Shown one piece after another: positions 48,295 to 60,656 of a stretch of DNA of 64,000 nt (the stretch's first letter is position 1; each line of letters opens with the position of its first letter). A program made the position numbers and the translations under genes. Origin of the DNA: Silene conica (taxonomy: Eukaryota; Streptophyta; Magnoliopsida; Caryophyllales; Caryophyllaceae); the NCBI GenBank assembly GCA_029255685.2, contig CM055314.2:46210772-46274771 (forward strand), read 5' to 3'. The notes beneath the pieces were generated by a model. The model ran no database searches, was not told the DNA's origin, and saw only the letters and a program-made list of their open reading frames with translations.

Positions 48295-51200
48295 ATGAGG
48301 AATGATAGAAGTTGGATGTATATTGCTAGACGTTTGCCTGAGTTTGAAAATGGAGTCATTGAGTTCCTTAATGTGTCATTTTCTAAGGGTGTTCATGGGA
48401 GTCAAATAAGATGTCCATGTAAGAGGTGTGCAAACCGTTATTGGTTACGAAGACATGAGGTGTATGATCATTTAAAAGGATTTGGTTATGTTGAGAATTA
48501 TCATGTTTGGACCTTTCATGGAGAGGATCCTTTATCATCTGAACCCATAGTTGAAACCCTTGATGAAGAACCAATTTTCAATGACAATACCGACACATTG
48601 TTAGAGGACAGATTTAGAAGTTGTTGTGAAGGTCCCACTAACGTACAAAATGGTCCTAATGATGAAGCTAAAAAGTTTTATAAGTTGGTTGAAGAGGGTC
48701 AACAAGAATTATTCCCGGGCTGTAAGAATTTTTCAAAATTGTCTTTCATTATTCGACTTTTTTTGTACAAGACACTTCATGGAATTAGTAATGTGGCATT
48801 CAATGAACTCCTTCAATTGTTAAGAGACATGGTTCCAGAGGCCAAAATTCCGGTCAACTACACAGAAGCTAAGAATATTGTGAAGGATTTGGGTCTTGAT
48901 TACAAAAAAATATGTGCGTGTCCTAATGATTGTATGCTATTTTGGAAAGAGTTTGAAAATGCTGAAGAGTGTTTTAAATGTCATGCCTCTAAGTGGAAAA
49001 AATGCGAAGAAAATTCATCTAATAAGACTTCAAACACTAAGAATAGTCGTCAAATACCTGCAAAGGTATTGTGGCATTTTCCACTGCCACCTAGGTTGCA
49101 AAGAGTTTATATGAATTCAGAAATTGCAGAAGCTATGACATGGCATGCTGATAAACGTCCGAAAGATGGGTATCTAAGACACCCTGCGGACGGGTCAGCG
49201 TGGAAGGACTTTGATTCTCTATACCCTAACTTTGCTAATGATCCTAGAAATGTAAGGTTAGGATTGGCATCTGATGAGTTTAATCCATTTCGAACTATGA
49301 GTGTATGTCACAGTACATGGCCCGTTGTGTTGGTCAATTACAACTTGCCAGCTTGGATGTTCATGAAACCTGAATATTTTATGCTATCACTACTCATTCC
49401 CGGTCCTGAGGGTCCTGGGAATAACATTGACGTATACTTACAGCCTTTAATTGAGGAATTAAAAGATTTATGGAATGTAGGGCTTGATACGTATGACAAA
49501 TTTAGGAATGAAACATTTAAGTTACATGCTGCTTTGACATGGACAATTAGTGATTTTCTGGGGAATTCAATGTTATCTGGATGGAAAACAAAAGGGAAGT
49601 TTGCATGTCCAAGTTGTAACCATGAGACTGATTCCTTATATTTGAAGCATAGCAAAAAAATGTGCTATATGGGTGGTCGTAGATTTTTAGACGCTAATAA
49701 TCCTTTGCGCCGTGATAAGAAGTCTTTTAATGGAAAATTTGAAGAAAGACCCCCTCCAAGACCCCTGACAGGATTTCATGTATTAGATGAGTTGTCTGAC
49801 TTTGTGAATTCTTTTGGGAAGAAAGAAAAACAAAAGAACAAAAGTCAGTGCCCATGGAAGAAGAAGTCTATATTTTTTGAATTGCCTTACTGGAAGCACA
49901 ATAAATGTAGGCATAACCTAGACGTGATGCATATTGAAAAAAATGTTTTTGACAACGTACTCGGAACTTTATTGGATATCTCTGGTAAGAGTAAGGATCA
50001 CCCAAATGCTCGTTTTGACTTATTAGATATGGGTATCAAAGAGGATCTACAGCCTCAATTGTCAGAAGACCAGAGACATGTCTTTTTCCCGAAGGCATGT
50101 TATTCCATGTCTACAAAAGAAAAGGATATCTTTTGTCGTGCTTTGAAAGAAGCAAAACTTCCTTATGGCTTCGGCTCTAATATTTCGCGATGTGTGAATT
50201 TAGCGCAAAGGAAAGTTTCAGGATATAAAAGTCATGATGCTCACATCATTTTCCATTACTTACTTCAAGTTGCTGTGAGAAGGTGCCTTCCCAAGCATGT
50301 GGCTGTTCCTTTGATTAGATTAGGGAATTTTTTCCGAAGACTGTACAGTAAAGTCCTAAGTCAAGATGAACTTGATTACTTAGAATCTGAAATTATCCAC
50401 ACATTATGTGACTTAGAAAAAATATTTCTCCCAAGCTTCTTCGACATCATGGTTCATCTGCCCATTCACCTAGTAGAGGAAGTTAGGCTTGGGGGTCCTG
50501 TGCAAGGGAGAGGGATGTATTTCATTGAAAGATATTTATGCAAATTGAAGTCCTATGTGCGAAATAGAGGTCGTCCAGAAGGATCTATTGCAGGAGGTTA
50601 TTTGATTGAGGAATGCATGAATTTTTGTTCTCGGTATGTGGACGGAGGCGAGACTAGAGATAAAAGAAGCACATGTGACATGCCTTCTAATGAAACAGAA
50701 GAACTTGACGCTACAATTTTTTCAAGTTGTGGTCATCCTTTGGGAGGAAAGAAGCAAAGAAATGGACGGGTGTTTACTCTGGACACTAAAGTAGCTGCAC
50801 AGGCGCATCGTTACGCATTATTCAACTCAGATAGTGAAGAGGTTGATCAGTGCATAAAGTAAGTAACTTTAACATATAATTTGACTACTAACATTATATC
50901 ATATTCATTAATTTATAAGTACATACGTTTCCTTTCATTATTTCCGCATTTATTGATTTACTGTTTCATGTAGAGAACATGAAGCTTTTGTAAACCTCCA
51001 AAGAAGTAAAAGCAAATGGAAACGTGCTCGGAATCACAGTCATGATTTCCCAAGCTGGTTGAAGGAAAAGGCGACTCAAGAAGGTGTCTCTGAGCAAATA
51101 TTTTGGCTTGGTAAAGGACCTAGTCCTATAGCTAAAAGCTTTAAGGGTTATTATGCAAATGGTTATGAGTTTTATACCAAATCACGCGATGCCAGATGCA

Positions 51201-51778
51201 AAACACAAAATAGTGGAGTAACCCTCTCTGCTTTAACCTCAAGCTTTGCTAGCTCTAAAGACAAAAATCCTATTGATGGGGATGTTACGTATTACGGTTC
51301 AATTCTAGAAATTATAGAGCTTAACTATTGGTCTAGGTTTACTGTTGTTATGTTTTGCTGTGAGTGGTATCAAGTGGAGAAAGATGACTACGGGTTGACT
51401 TGTGTTAATGTGACCAAATATTGTTCAGTGGATGATCCGTTTGTCATGCCATCCCAAGTGCATCAAGTCTTTTATGTGGCAGATCCAATCGTAGATGGGT
51501 TGCAATATGTCATGACTAAGGTTCCAAGAGACATCTTTGATTATAGCATTGAAACTGAAGAACCTAATAATGACCTTATAATGCATTCTGGAAGCACAGA
51601 ACCTGAAGAAAATATCAGATTGTCAAGAGAAGATATGGATCCCATGATTGTTGACGCAAATAGTGTATTGGCTAACACTAATAATTTGCGTGATTTAAAT
51701 GGTGACAGTGACGACAATGATGATACCTTATGGGACTGGATGCAAGCTGAGGAAGAACAAAATGATGGGGACTTATGA
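48295..51778 (+). CDS. TNP2: CACTA-1 transposase, TNP2 type (two exons)
   Basis: Catalyses cutting and reinsertion of the transposon in the nucleus. Exon 1 is 48295-50858, intron 50859-50973 (GTAAGT...TGTAG), exon 2 50974-51778; joined it gives 1122 residues with the frame kept. Residues about 5-78 are a transposase-associated domain with CPCKRC at 40-45. The TNP2 core follows, with SDEFNPFRTMS near 330 and CRHNLDVMHIEKNV near 535, acidic motifs expected in the catalytic core. A DUF4218-like region (GYKSHDAHII...RYLCKLKSYVRNRGRPEGSI) spans about 640-780. Exon 2 carries a DUF4216-like region (VTYYGSILEIIELNYW..VMFCCEWY) and an acidic tail. The ATG directly follows a splice acceptor. No internal stop or frameshift is seen, so it may be functional. 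Confidence 0.93.
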
Positions 51779-51945
51779 GTAGCGTTAATCTATTTTTTAT
51801 ACATTTATAGTTTCTCTTTGATGTGGCTTTTGTGATAATTAATGTGACATTTTGCAGTTTCAGTTAAAATAAATTTGTTATTTTGTCTCTTTTGATGTGG
51901 CTTATTTTGTCAGTTATAATAAATGTGACATTTTGCAGTTTTAGT

Positions 51946-54900
51946 ATGTCTGAAAGCTTGAATGAATATGAGAGAGCTCGCATTGAAAGAATTGCACAGA
52001 ATAAGGCCAGGCTGGAAGAGATTGGGGTACCTAACCTTGTACGTTCGGTTACAAGCCTGGTGGAAGGTAGCAAGAACAAAAGACGAAGACGAATTATGCC
52101 AGGAAGAACAAATCATTCCAACAACGAAGATGCGGATTATGTTCCTAGCCAAAATGAGGAAGAGGAGGCTGAAGTAAATGCTGAAGTTCGTTATCAAGAG
52201 GTTACATGGTCTACATACTTTTTCTTTGTTCATATTTCATTAATATATAAATACAAGTTACTGTAATGCACTTGAAGTTACTGCTGGTCTGCTGTTTTTG
52301 CTGGTCTGCTAGTCTTGCTAGCAAAATATATGCATAGTCTGTTTGCACGAAAATGGTCTCTAATAAATAGCATTTCTGCTGTTAAAATTGTTGTATAGTA
52401 AACAGTAAGTTTATGTTGGATTTTACTGAAGCTTTTTGTTTTACTGATTAAGTGCATAATTTAATAGCTGTTACGGGAAGCTGCTGCACGCTGATGTGCA
52501 AGATTGCTCTGGGTCTGGTTTGTTGCCTTTTGCAGCAGAGCAGTGGTCAGGGGGTTTTGCGGGTGTGTTGCTGTAGGGTCTGTAGGGTATGTTCTCTGAT
52601 GAAGTCGGCATTAGTGTAGGAGCTTTGGGACTACTGTTAGTCTGGTTACAGCGGTTTTGCTGGGCTCAATAAACAGTTTTTAGCTTTGTGAGGTGCAGTG
52701 TACCTTGTGAGGCTATATGGGAGCACTTATCATGTGCATGTTGTGCTGGACTGGTGTGCAGCAAGACAAAAACCTTTAATTTAGATGATCAACTGCTAAC
52801 GGAACATAATAAACTAAACAAGCAAGAGAATAGCCAGGCACTCTTATAAATTAAGCACTCTCGTATGAAGGATCGGAAACTTTGGGATTAAACCACTACT
52901 TTTCTTTTCAGAAGCAAGAGAATAGCCAGGCACTCTTATAGTTTGACAAAACTATAAGAGTAAGTATGAACCTCAGAACAAAGAGAGCTTTATAAGTGAG
53001 AAGAAAATAAGAGTTAGTGAATTCTTTATGATTATGCAGTACATATATCAGCAATGGTTTAATCCCAAAGTTTATATGCAGTACATATTAGATGAGTTGT
53101 CTGACTTTGTGAATTCTTTATGATTATGCAGTCACTTACCTATTTAAGATCTCACTCTAAAGGTTGAATTGAGTATCAAGTACATATATCAGCAGTCACT
53201 TACCTATTTATGATAATGCAGGTTTCTCAGGCTTCTAAGTCTGGTAGTCAGCAACGTTCACAATTTATACCACCAGGGTCAGTGACGAGATACTCCAACT
53301 ATACTAGACTGAGAAATCAAAGTCAAGCTAACAAACACCAAGAAAGGTTCAAGCTTCCACAACTCTTTGACAAAGAACATACGGGGGTAAGGCAGGATGC
53401 ATATAATGACCTTAACCCGACTATGGCGGACTTAATCTTGAAGAGAAACCAGATGCAAACAGAAAAAGATTTAAGTAAGAATTTTCATCAGTCCTCACAT
53501 TTCACCTCTGATCCAGAAGACTCAAACATTGGCTCAAAGGCGCATGAAAGTGATATCCAGCCATCACCTACTGAAGGAGATACGATGGGAGGTAATTGTT
53601 CGATATCATAACGTGTAGTTCATCTGGCCATTTAGTTTTTAATTTCAACTTCTAAAACAAACATGCAGTGTGTTACGGAAATTCATCTCAACTGCAACGA
53701 GATGAACTTATAGCAGCATGTTTTGGAGAAGATCTAACAGATAGTAGCACTGAAGGCGAGAATGCTGATAGTGATGAAGAGGAATATCCAGAAGATGAGA
53801 GTGAGGAAATAAACTTGGATAATCAAGATCTTCAACAAGATGGTAAATTAATACTAGTTTCTTATATGCATTTTATAATTATTGTATATTAGTGTATATT
53901 ATATGGATGTTCTCTTATAATTTGCTCGTAGCTATCTCGGAAGGTGGCACTAGAGGACCATCCATGTTACCCCATGTACACAACCGATCAACGAAGAACA
54001 AGGTGGCCATCATTCTGAACGAGTATGGGCAACCAATTGGTCCCGTTATTCCGAAAAAGACATTGTAGGTGAATTTGCTCGCTTTTTGGGTACATTAGCT
54101 CGAGATTATACCTATGTACCCTTAGTCTTTGACTCTTGGCGGAAAGTACCTGACAAAGAAAAAGAAAAATTGTGGGAATATGTGTTGGTATGACTCGTTT
54201 CAAATGTAGCTTATTTGAATTCAGTAGTACCCATTTTTTTCCCAAACTTGTACGAAATCGTTTGATTTAATGCAGACAAAATATATGGTGCCGGAAGAAG
54301 GTAAAGACTGGGTAATGAAGACTATTAGAGATTCATGGAGAGTCTACAAAAGTCGTTTCAAGAAAAAGCATTTCTACGCCTATAAAGATGATAAAAGTAG
54401 GTGGCGACATCGATCTAACCTAGTTCCTGATGACGACTTCCTAAAATTACTTGCCAAATGGAAAAAGAAGTCTGAGAAGGTGATCATATTCTACTTGTTG
54501 CATACTGTTCTTATTTTTTGTTGAGGTTATTCGTCCTTGTTTTGGGTTGGTTATGTGAATTGTACTTAAGTATGTTGGGGTTATTAGTGAATGCTTGTTA
54601 TGGTAGTAGTATACGACCGTAGTGTAGGTTGAATGGTCTAATTCTGCAACTATAGTGAATTCCAGCACTGCTCTGCTATGCTTGTTATTAGTGAATTCCA
54701 GAAACTGTGTTGCTATAATTACAGCAACTGTACAGCAAGTCCACAAAGACAAGAAAAAGCCGAAGATAGAATATCTGTTCTAGGAAAAAGATAGAGCCTC
54801 GCGGACACACATGAAGAAGGCTTTAAGGAAAGTAGTACTATAGGGAAAGTATGGTAAGGAGCATGCACTTAGAAAGTAGCTCAAATAAGAAATGGGAGTA

Positions 54901-56820
54901 GACACAGACTTCTAGTCGAATTCTTTCCTATTATCCTATTCGAGCAGAGATTCACAAGCAGGGCTGAGAACTAGACGAGATCGCACATCAAGAGAGGCTG
55001 GGCTGACTTCAAATGTAAACAAAACAACTCCCTTATATACTATATAATTCAACGGGGTCGGTAACAAGAGCTCATTTCTTATTATATCCACTGCTTCTGT
55101 GTCTCAGAACTAACTGTCGGAGTAGCAAGCTTCATAGTCGTCTGTTTTCGCGTAGGGTTGACCAGAAACTTCTTATCTACTGGAACGGCTTTCCATTAGG
55201 CTTACTATTAGTAGTAAGTAGTCGACAGACCCCTGACTTAACATTCTATATCTCTGGGCTTTGACCCCTAATTAATATTAACCAGCCTTGTTCTATATAA
55301 GAGGAATAAGGTAGCTCCCATACACGTGTAGGTTAAAAAGAAGGAGCACCCCCCAAAAACCAAATACAATCTCATAACTGCTCGAGACTCCCTTATCATA
55401 AGCACTCTGGTAGCAAACAAAAGCATAAAAAAACAACCCCGCTAGATACTAAGAATTCTACAGCGTATATTCGTGTGTTACTGTAATCTGGTTTCAGTCT
55501 TTCGAAATGATGGGTTAACAGTGATTCATATAGAGCTCTTGAATTATCTTGATAAGGTGCTCTTAAATGCATTGCTTATGTAAGGCCTTAACAGTGGAGA
55601 ATGAATCAAGTTTGGATTCATATCATAGGATTCATATCATAGGTGTTGTTAAACGTGTTAAGGCATGTATAATGCTCTTTAAGTTGTTTGGAATTTGTGA
55701 TTTCATACTGCCATTTAGATTGACCTCCTGTCTATAACTTGAACTCTATGAATATTATCAAGTATGATGAAAATATTTATTGGTGCATTGATTTTGTTAG
55801 AGCTTTGCAAGTCTTAACAGTTTCTTCCCAATTCCCTTTGCTTTGGTTTGTAATTAGAGTATAGTGCTGGATTATGTAATTTGGTTTGCTGGAATTACGA
55901 GGATGAAATGTCACTAATGCTACTGCTTTTGTCACTAATGCTACTGCTGGAATTAACAGTTTCTACAGTTGCTGAAATGTCACTAATGCTACTGCTTTTG
56001 TCGAATTTCATTTGTATGCATTGCTTTAATGTGCAGAGACGATGTTGTCGTAACCGCGATCGTCGGTTGGCTCAGAGGAATATGCACACCGCTGGCCCAA
56101 AAAGTTTCGCACGTATACGAGAGGAACTGGTAATTTAATTTTACTGGCTGACGCATCAGTTATATGAACCATAGGAAATAGATATTTACTGAAGCATAAA
56201 TTAAATTCTTAATCATTTTACAGAAAAATGGAAATCCAGACCACGAGCCCCCTACTCTTTCTCAATTGTTTGAGCATACTCGTGCAAGAAAACCAGGAAA
56301 CAAGTACAAAGACGCTTATGACGATACAGAAAGAAAGATAGTAAGTAAGGCAATTCTGCTATGTTTATAGTTATTCTGATGCTTTGTGATTATTTTTTTA
56401 CTCGTGACTGTCTATTTATAGACTGAAATGAAGACTTATGTACCTGATGATGGGGAATGCCTAACAGACCCATTTTTGGGTGTCATGGGCAAGGAATATG
56501 ACGGTCGGCGTAGATTATTTGGCAGGGGTGTGTCAAATAAAAAGTTAAAGGAGGTGAATGGTACACAAACCTCTTATGTGGTTCCAGCCGATATTTTGGA
56601 TTCTTTGAAAACTAGTCTACGTGAAGATTTGCGAAAAGACATGGACTACGAATTGAGCAGACGAAACAAAGAACAGGATGAACAATATCTCAAGAGAAAA
56701 GCTGAGTTAGAGAGCATGGAGGAAAATATTGAAAATCAAAGAGACTTAATCAGAGACCAAATACTCACAAAGTTTTTAGAAAGGCTACCTCCAGAAGTTG
56801 TCAAGGAGTACTTATCTTGA
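51946..56820 (+). CDS. CACTA-1 second gene, TNPA-like (Transposase_24 type), multi-exon with one apparent frameshift
   Basis: Probably the accessory DNA-binding protein that recognises the subterminal repeats. Exons suggested by reading frame and GT-AG borders: 51946-52199, about 53222-53590, 53668-53841, 53931-54189, 54274-54479, 56038-56130, 56224-56340, 56422-56820. Recognisable blocks are NEYGQPIGPV and GEFARFLGTLARDYTYVPL (fourth exon), YMVPEEGKDWVMKTIRDSWRVYKSRFKK and SRWRHRSNLVPDDDFLKLL (fifth), HEPPTLSQLFEHTRARK (seventh). A coiled-coil-like, highly charged end follows (RKAELESMEENIENQRDL...LPPEVVKEYLS). The first exons are acidic and low complexity. Within the fourth exon the frame changes by one base at the A run 54054-54058, which would stop the protein unless an unseen splice avoids it. 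Exon borders are by eye. Confidence 0.75.
52200..53221 (+). other. Large intron of the TNPA-like gene with scrambled direct repeats
   Basis: Noncoding. AAGCAAGAGAATAGCCAGGC occurs near 52820 and 52912. TATGATTATGCAGT and CAGTCACTTACCTATTTA each occur twice. A 33-bp piece at about 53088-53120 duplicates TNP2 coding sequence from about 49786. It looks like filler DNA left by repeated break repair. Confidence 0.6.
54480..56037 (+). other. Intron of the TNPA-like gene holding a mitochondrial-DNA-like block
   Basis: Noncoding. From about 54740 to 55480 the composition (less AT-rich, CTTTCT/GAAAG words, AAGAAGGAGCACCCCCC) resembles plant mitochondrial intergenic DNA rather than the AT-rich transposon. 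The remainder has a short repeated motif TGTCACTAATGCTACTGC (three times, 55909-56000). Confidence 0.4.
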
Positions 56821-57049
56821 GTACTACAACGACATGAAGACTTTTATTTAATAATAATCGTTAAATCATTTGTTCTATTTTAAACATTTGGTACACTTTT
56901 TGTGTACTTAAACATTTGCGAAGTTCTATTTTTAATCTTTTTTGGAAATGTAATTGACATTGATTTTTGAGATGAATAATTCTATTGTAATTTTTGAATG
57001 ATATGCAATAATACACGATTATTAAGAATTGCAACTCTCTATTGTGTTT

Positions 57050-57445
57050 GGATGAACTAGTGTTGCGTTTGTTTAGTATAAGTGTTGTTTTTGGACGTAA
57101 CTAGTGTTGCGTTCTCAAAATAAAAATGTCGCATTTGTTCGATATAAGTGTTGCTTTTTAATATAAAAAGTATTGCATTTGTCTATGAAAAGTGTTGCTA
57201 ATTTTTCACAAGAAGTGTTGCATTAGAAAATAAAAATGTTGCCATTGCATTTGAAGAAAGTGTTGCATAAAAGTAACATATGTAACACTTTATAAAAGTG
57301 TTGCAATAGTTCAAAAAGTGTTGCATAAAGTGTTGCAATGAGCTAATGCAACGAGACTTTATACAGCACTTCATTAAGTGTTGCATAAACTCTATAGCAA
57401 CACTTATATGACATTATGCAACAATAGTGGAGTGTTGCTATATAA
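57050..57445. repeat. CACTA-1 right subterminal repeats
   Basis: About seventeen copies of AGTGTTGCA-type motifs, mostly opposite in orientation to the left set, ending 16 bases from the terminus. Confidence 0.85.
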
Positions 57446-57646
57446 TCAAAATGTAGTAGTGTAGTCTGGTCCGGATCCAAGCTCTTTCTTCCCATAGCCT
57501 CCCATAGTCTCAGCCACCTGTCAATCTGCTCCCCAATAATTTGGTTCATCACATGTGATCACGAATACACAGGGTCAACCACGAGGTTGAGTAGAGGAAA
57601 AATAAATAAACAAACTTATAATATATATTGGGATCAATCATCCCTT

Positions 57647-57770
57647 AACTCCGCACCGATCCAACACCAAATAACTCTGCACCGATCCAACGCCAAATAA
57701 ACTCCGCACCGATCCAACGCCAAATAAACTCCGCACCGATCCAACGCCAAATAAACTCCGCACCGTATCA
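57647..57770. repeat. 27-bp tandem repeat
   Basis: About 4.5 copies of a unit starting AACTCCGCACCGATCC; starts at 57647, 57673, 57700, 57727 and 57753. It lies in the LTR that hosts the CACTA elements. No function is apparent. Confidence 0.9.
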
Positions 57771-58297
57771 CAAGACATATTATATAATTTCCGCATCATA
57801 AGAATATACAGTCAATAGATAATATCACAACATTATTCATTCAATAAGGTATATATATAATCCACAACAGTTAATCATCATGTTTCACATCATAAACAAA
57901 TGCACAGTTATTCCCCTACCTCGAATAGCAGAATTGTAGATAAGTCCAAGCTCGCTAGAAGTGTTCCACACGAAACTCGCTACCTAAACACGTATATGTA
58001 ACGAATTAACAACCTTCCCGAAACACATAACAATCTAAACCTTCTATAAATAGAAACTTTCCATAAAAGGAAAATTTCCTAAAATAGGACTCATTATAAA
58101 TAGAAAGTTTCTATAAATAGAAACTTTTCTAACTCATAGATTTCCTGCCTCATAAGCTTTAACTATGCGATAACAAATAACATTGAAATAAGGAAAGACG
58201 GCTATTACTCAAATAGTAGTAATAATTGTAATACTTCTAAAATTATAACAATAATAAATATAATTTTAATAATAATAATAATATTATTAATAATACA
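57771..58297. other. Host-LTR sequence between the CACTA elements
   Basis: AT-rich, with a triplicated TATAAATAGAAA-like word (58044-58125) and a TAA microsatellite at 58245-58297 that is the CACTA-2 target. No gene seen. Confidence 0.6.
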
Positions 58298-58312
58298 CTA
58301 CTACAAAAAGGG

Positions 58313-58640
58313 GAAACGAGGACGGTTGAAAACCGTCCTAAAACATGAAAGGAACCGTCCTAAATTCCCCCGTCCTCGTTGCCTAAGAGGACGGTTGAAA
58401 AAAAGTCAAACCGTCCTCTTTGTATATATCAAAGAGGACGGTTGTTATTAGAACCGTCTTCTTTGTATATATCAAAGAGGACGGTTGCATATAGAACCGT
58501 CTTCTTTGATACATATGAAAGAGGACGGTTGCATTTAGAACCGTCTTCTTTGATATATATGAAAGAGGACGGTTGCATTTAGAACCGTCATCTTTGATAT
58601 TTTGAAGGAGGACGGTTGGAGTTTTGAACCGTCTTGTTTT
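58313..58640. repeat. CACTA-2 left subterminal hairpin repeats
   Basis: About six units of roughly 46 bp, each GAGGACGGTT...AACCGTCTTC, with short linkers like TTTGATATATATGAAAGA. Each can fold back on itself. Confidence 0.9.
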
Positions 58641-59098
58641 GAACATGTTCACATAAATTTAAAAGGTGAATTTTAGGATGCTTATGAACAAAACCGTCCT
58701 GTATAGCCAATTTTTTGGGCGCCAATTTAAAACAATTATCGCAAGCCATTTCAAATGCTCGCACAATTACCGCAAGTCATTTAAAACCGTCCTGTATAGC
58801 CAATTAACACAACAGTAGTCACATACCCCACATGGGAGCAATGAGACAACAACAACACAGTACCAAACGACTATACAAACCACAAGCACATACCCCGCTA
58901 CCAATTAACTCAACTGTTATCATATAACGCACAAAAGAAAGAATTTTTGACAACAATGTTGTTTCATTAACTTAAATATATCATCTCCTACATTTCGGAA
59001 AAAGCAATAAGTTTGTTTCTATAAAATACGAACTATAATATAAGTTCAACACAACTTACAAAATTTGAAGCTATCTAGATAGAAATCGTTGATATCCT

Positions 59099-59218
59099 TT
59101 AAACGCTGCCTTCAAATACTTGCGCTGTAAACTGGAATACATATGTTGCCCAAATGTCTCGCACCTCGTCAATTCGATCAACTGAATATGTCTTTGGTGC
59201 TTTAAACATGAACTATAC
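59099..59218 (-). other. Short terminal ORF in CACTA-2, unidentified
   Basis: An open stretch of about 38 codons reading FMFKAPKTYSVDRIDEVRDI near its start and stopping at 59099-59101. It looks like coding DNA but I do not recognise the family. It could be the last exon of a transcript running through the captured fragments. Confidence 0.35.
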
Positions 59219-59545
59219 ATAGAAATAAAAGACACAATTACAATCATTTACACAAGGCGTGTAATTTATATCAAAATAAGTAAATATTGCGGCAAAAAAA
59301 AATAAAGCACGTACACTTAGCATAGCTGTCAAATGTTAATAGTAAATCAGCTGTTAGGTAAATTATTTCTACTCCATAGTTCATAATTCAGATTCGTATA
59401 TGGGTAATAAATTTAAATGACAGTTTGTTCATACTTACTTAATCCGCTGTTTACCAAACAGGGCCTTAATCATGTTGTATATTTCGTTTGCATGAAAACC
59501 GTACTGAGGTTCATCGTTCAGTAAAAAACAGAAAGAGTTAAGTAC

Positions 59546-60214
59546 CTGGTTATGCACTTTGGGCGAGTCTACTGCGAACCAGGTATCATGTGACTCGCTT
59601 TGGCAATGTACAATGCATGAGTTTATATACATTCCTCCTGTAATTGATTTCTTATAGAAAGGGTATATAGGCTGTAAGCATTTTTTTTCCGATAATCTGC
59701 AAATATGGTCTTACGATTAGATCTGTAATATAGATGTCGGGTTAGTAGGATAGCTATGAAATATGATGCAAAATGGAAATTTCAGTAAACCTTGCAGTAC
59801 TTCAATCTGGTTTTCTGTGCAGACTGTTATGTTATTCTTGCAGTGATTCCAACGTCCATGCAAATCAGCAGAAGGCGGTACCAAAATGTGATGAAACTGT
59901 CAGCGTAAATGCAATCAGTTAATTAAGCAAAGAAGAAATCCGTGTATCGGTGTATGATCGTTTAGTCTAATAAAAAGGTCTAGCTAACAGTACCTGATAC
60001 ACGTCGTTAGCAGAGTTTAAGACGAAGAATGAAGTGTTTACGTAACCTAGGACATGCTGTGGGAAGAAACACTAATCCAAAACAGACAGCGAAGTTTTTC
60101 AGATCACCGTATCATGAAGAAGTGAGACAACTATCGACTGGTATTTTATTATCGTACCTGCCAAGGATCGGTTTCAGAGGCGGTGTAGTTCTTGTTCAGA
60201 CTTTGTTCTACTCC
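59546..60214 (-). pseudogene. Pectin acetylesterase fragment captured by CACTA-2 (four exons)
   Basis: The intact family (PAE, Notum-like) removes acetyl groups from cell-wall pectin. Exons with GT-AG borders: 60158-60214 (GVEQSLNKNYTASETDPWQ), 59994-60071 (CFFPQHVLGYVNTSFFVLNS then ANDVYQ), 59791-59896 ([20 protein letters not shown]) and 59546-59696 (ITGGMYINSCIVHCQSESHD, then TWFAVDSPKVHNQ). Order and junction phases fit one gene. The family's catalytic Asp (NSANDVYQ) and His (SCIVHCQSE) positions are visible, but the Ser nucleophile and the N-terminal half are absent. In the last exon the frame is shifted at the A8 run (59681-59688) and again shortly after. It is therefore a decayed fragment. 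Introns are kept, so it was copied as DNA and not from mRNA. Confidence 0.85.
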
Positions 60215-60656
60215 CTGTAATGGCATTAGTCAGTACAGTACAGGATAAGTAAGTATTGAGCGAGACTCGTTGAACTCGATATAGATGCTGAATGTACCTG
60301 AAGAGCAATAAGATCATAATAGAAGGACCTCATTGATTAGTTCTTGGCTATATTTGTTCTGCAATAGACACAATATATCGAATGTTAATTCAATTTTTCG
60401 TATGTACTTTATGATATATCTGTTCTTGGCTATAGTATTATAAATTATCATACATCTAATACTAGAGTATATGAATTTCTATATATTTATGTCATTCATT
60501 AAAATCCCTAGTTTCTAGTTTATAATAAATGTATTAGATAATGCTGATCAAATGCATGCCACAATTTTCAAATCTCTTACAACTTGTAGCGTAAAAAGGA
60601 TAGTGACAATACATGATCGAGCTTCACCTTTCAATACGCAAATAGCTTTGACTAAC

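Larger units (their letters stand above)
45445..57461 (+). mobile_element. CACTA-1: full-length CACTA (En/Spm) DNA transposon
   Basis: 12,017 bp with ends CACTACAACAAAAAGAGACC and (reverse) CACTACTACATTTTGATT, flanked by the 3-bp duplication TAG (45442-45444 and 57462-57464). Both subterminal regions carry many copies of TGCAACACTT in either orientation. It encodes a TNP2-type transposase and a TNPA-like second protein, as in autonomous En/Spm elements. The second gene appears to carry one frameshift, so activity is doubtful. Confidence 0.95.
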
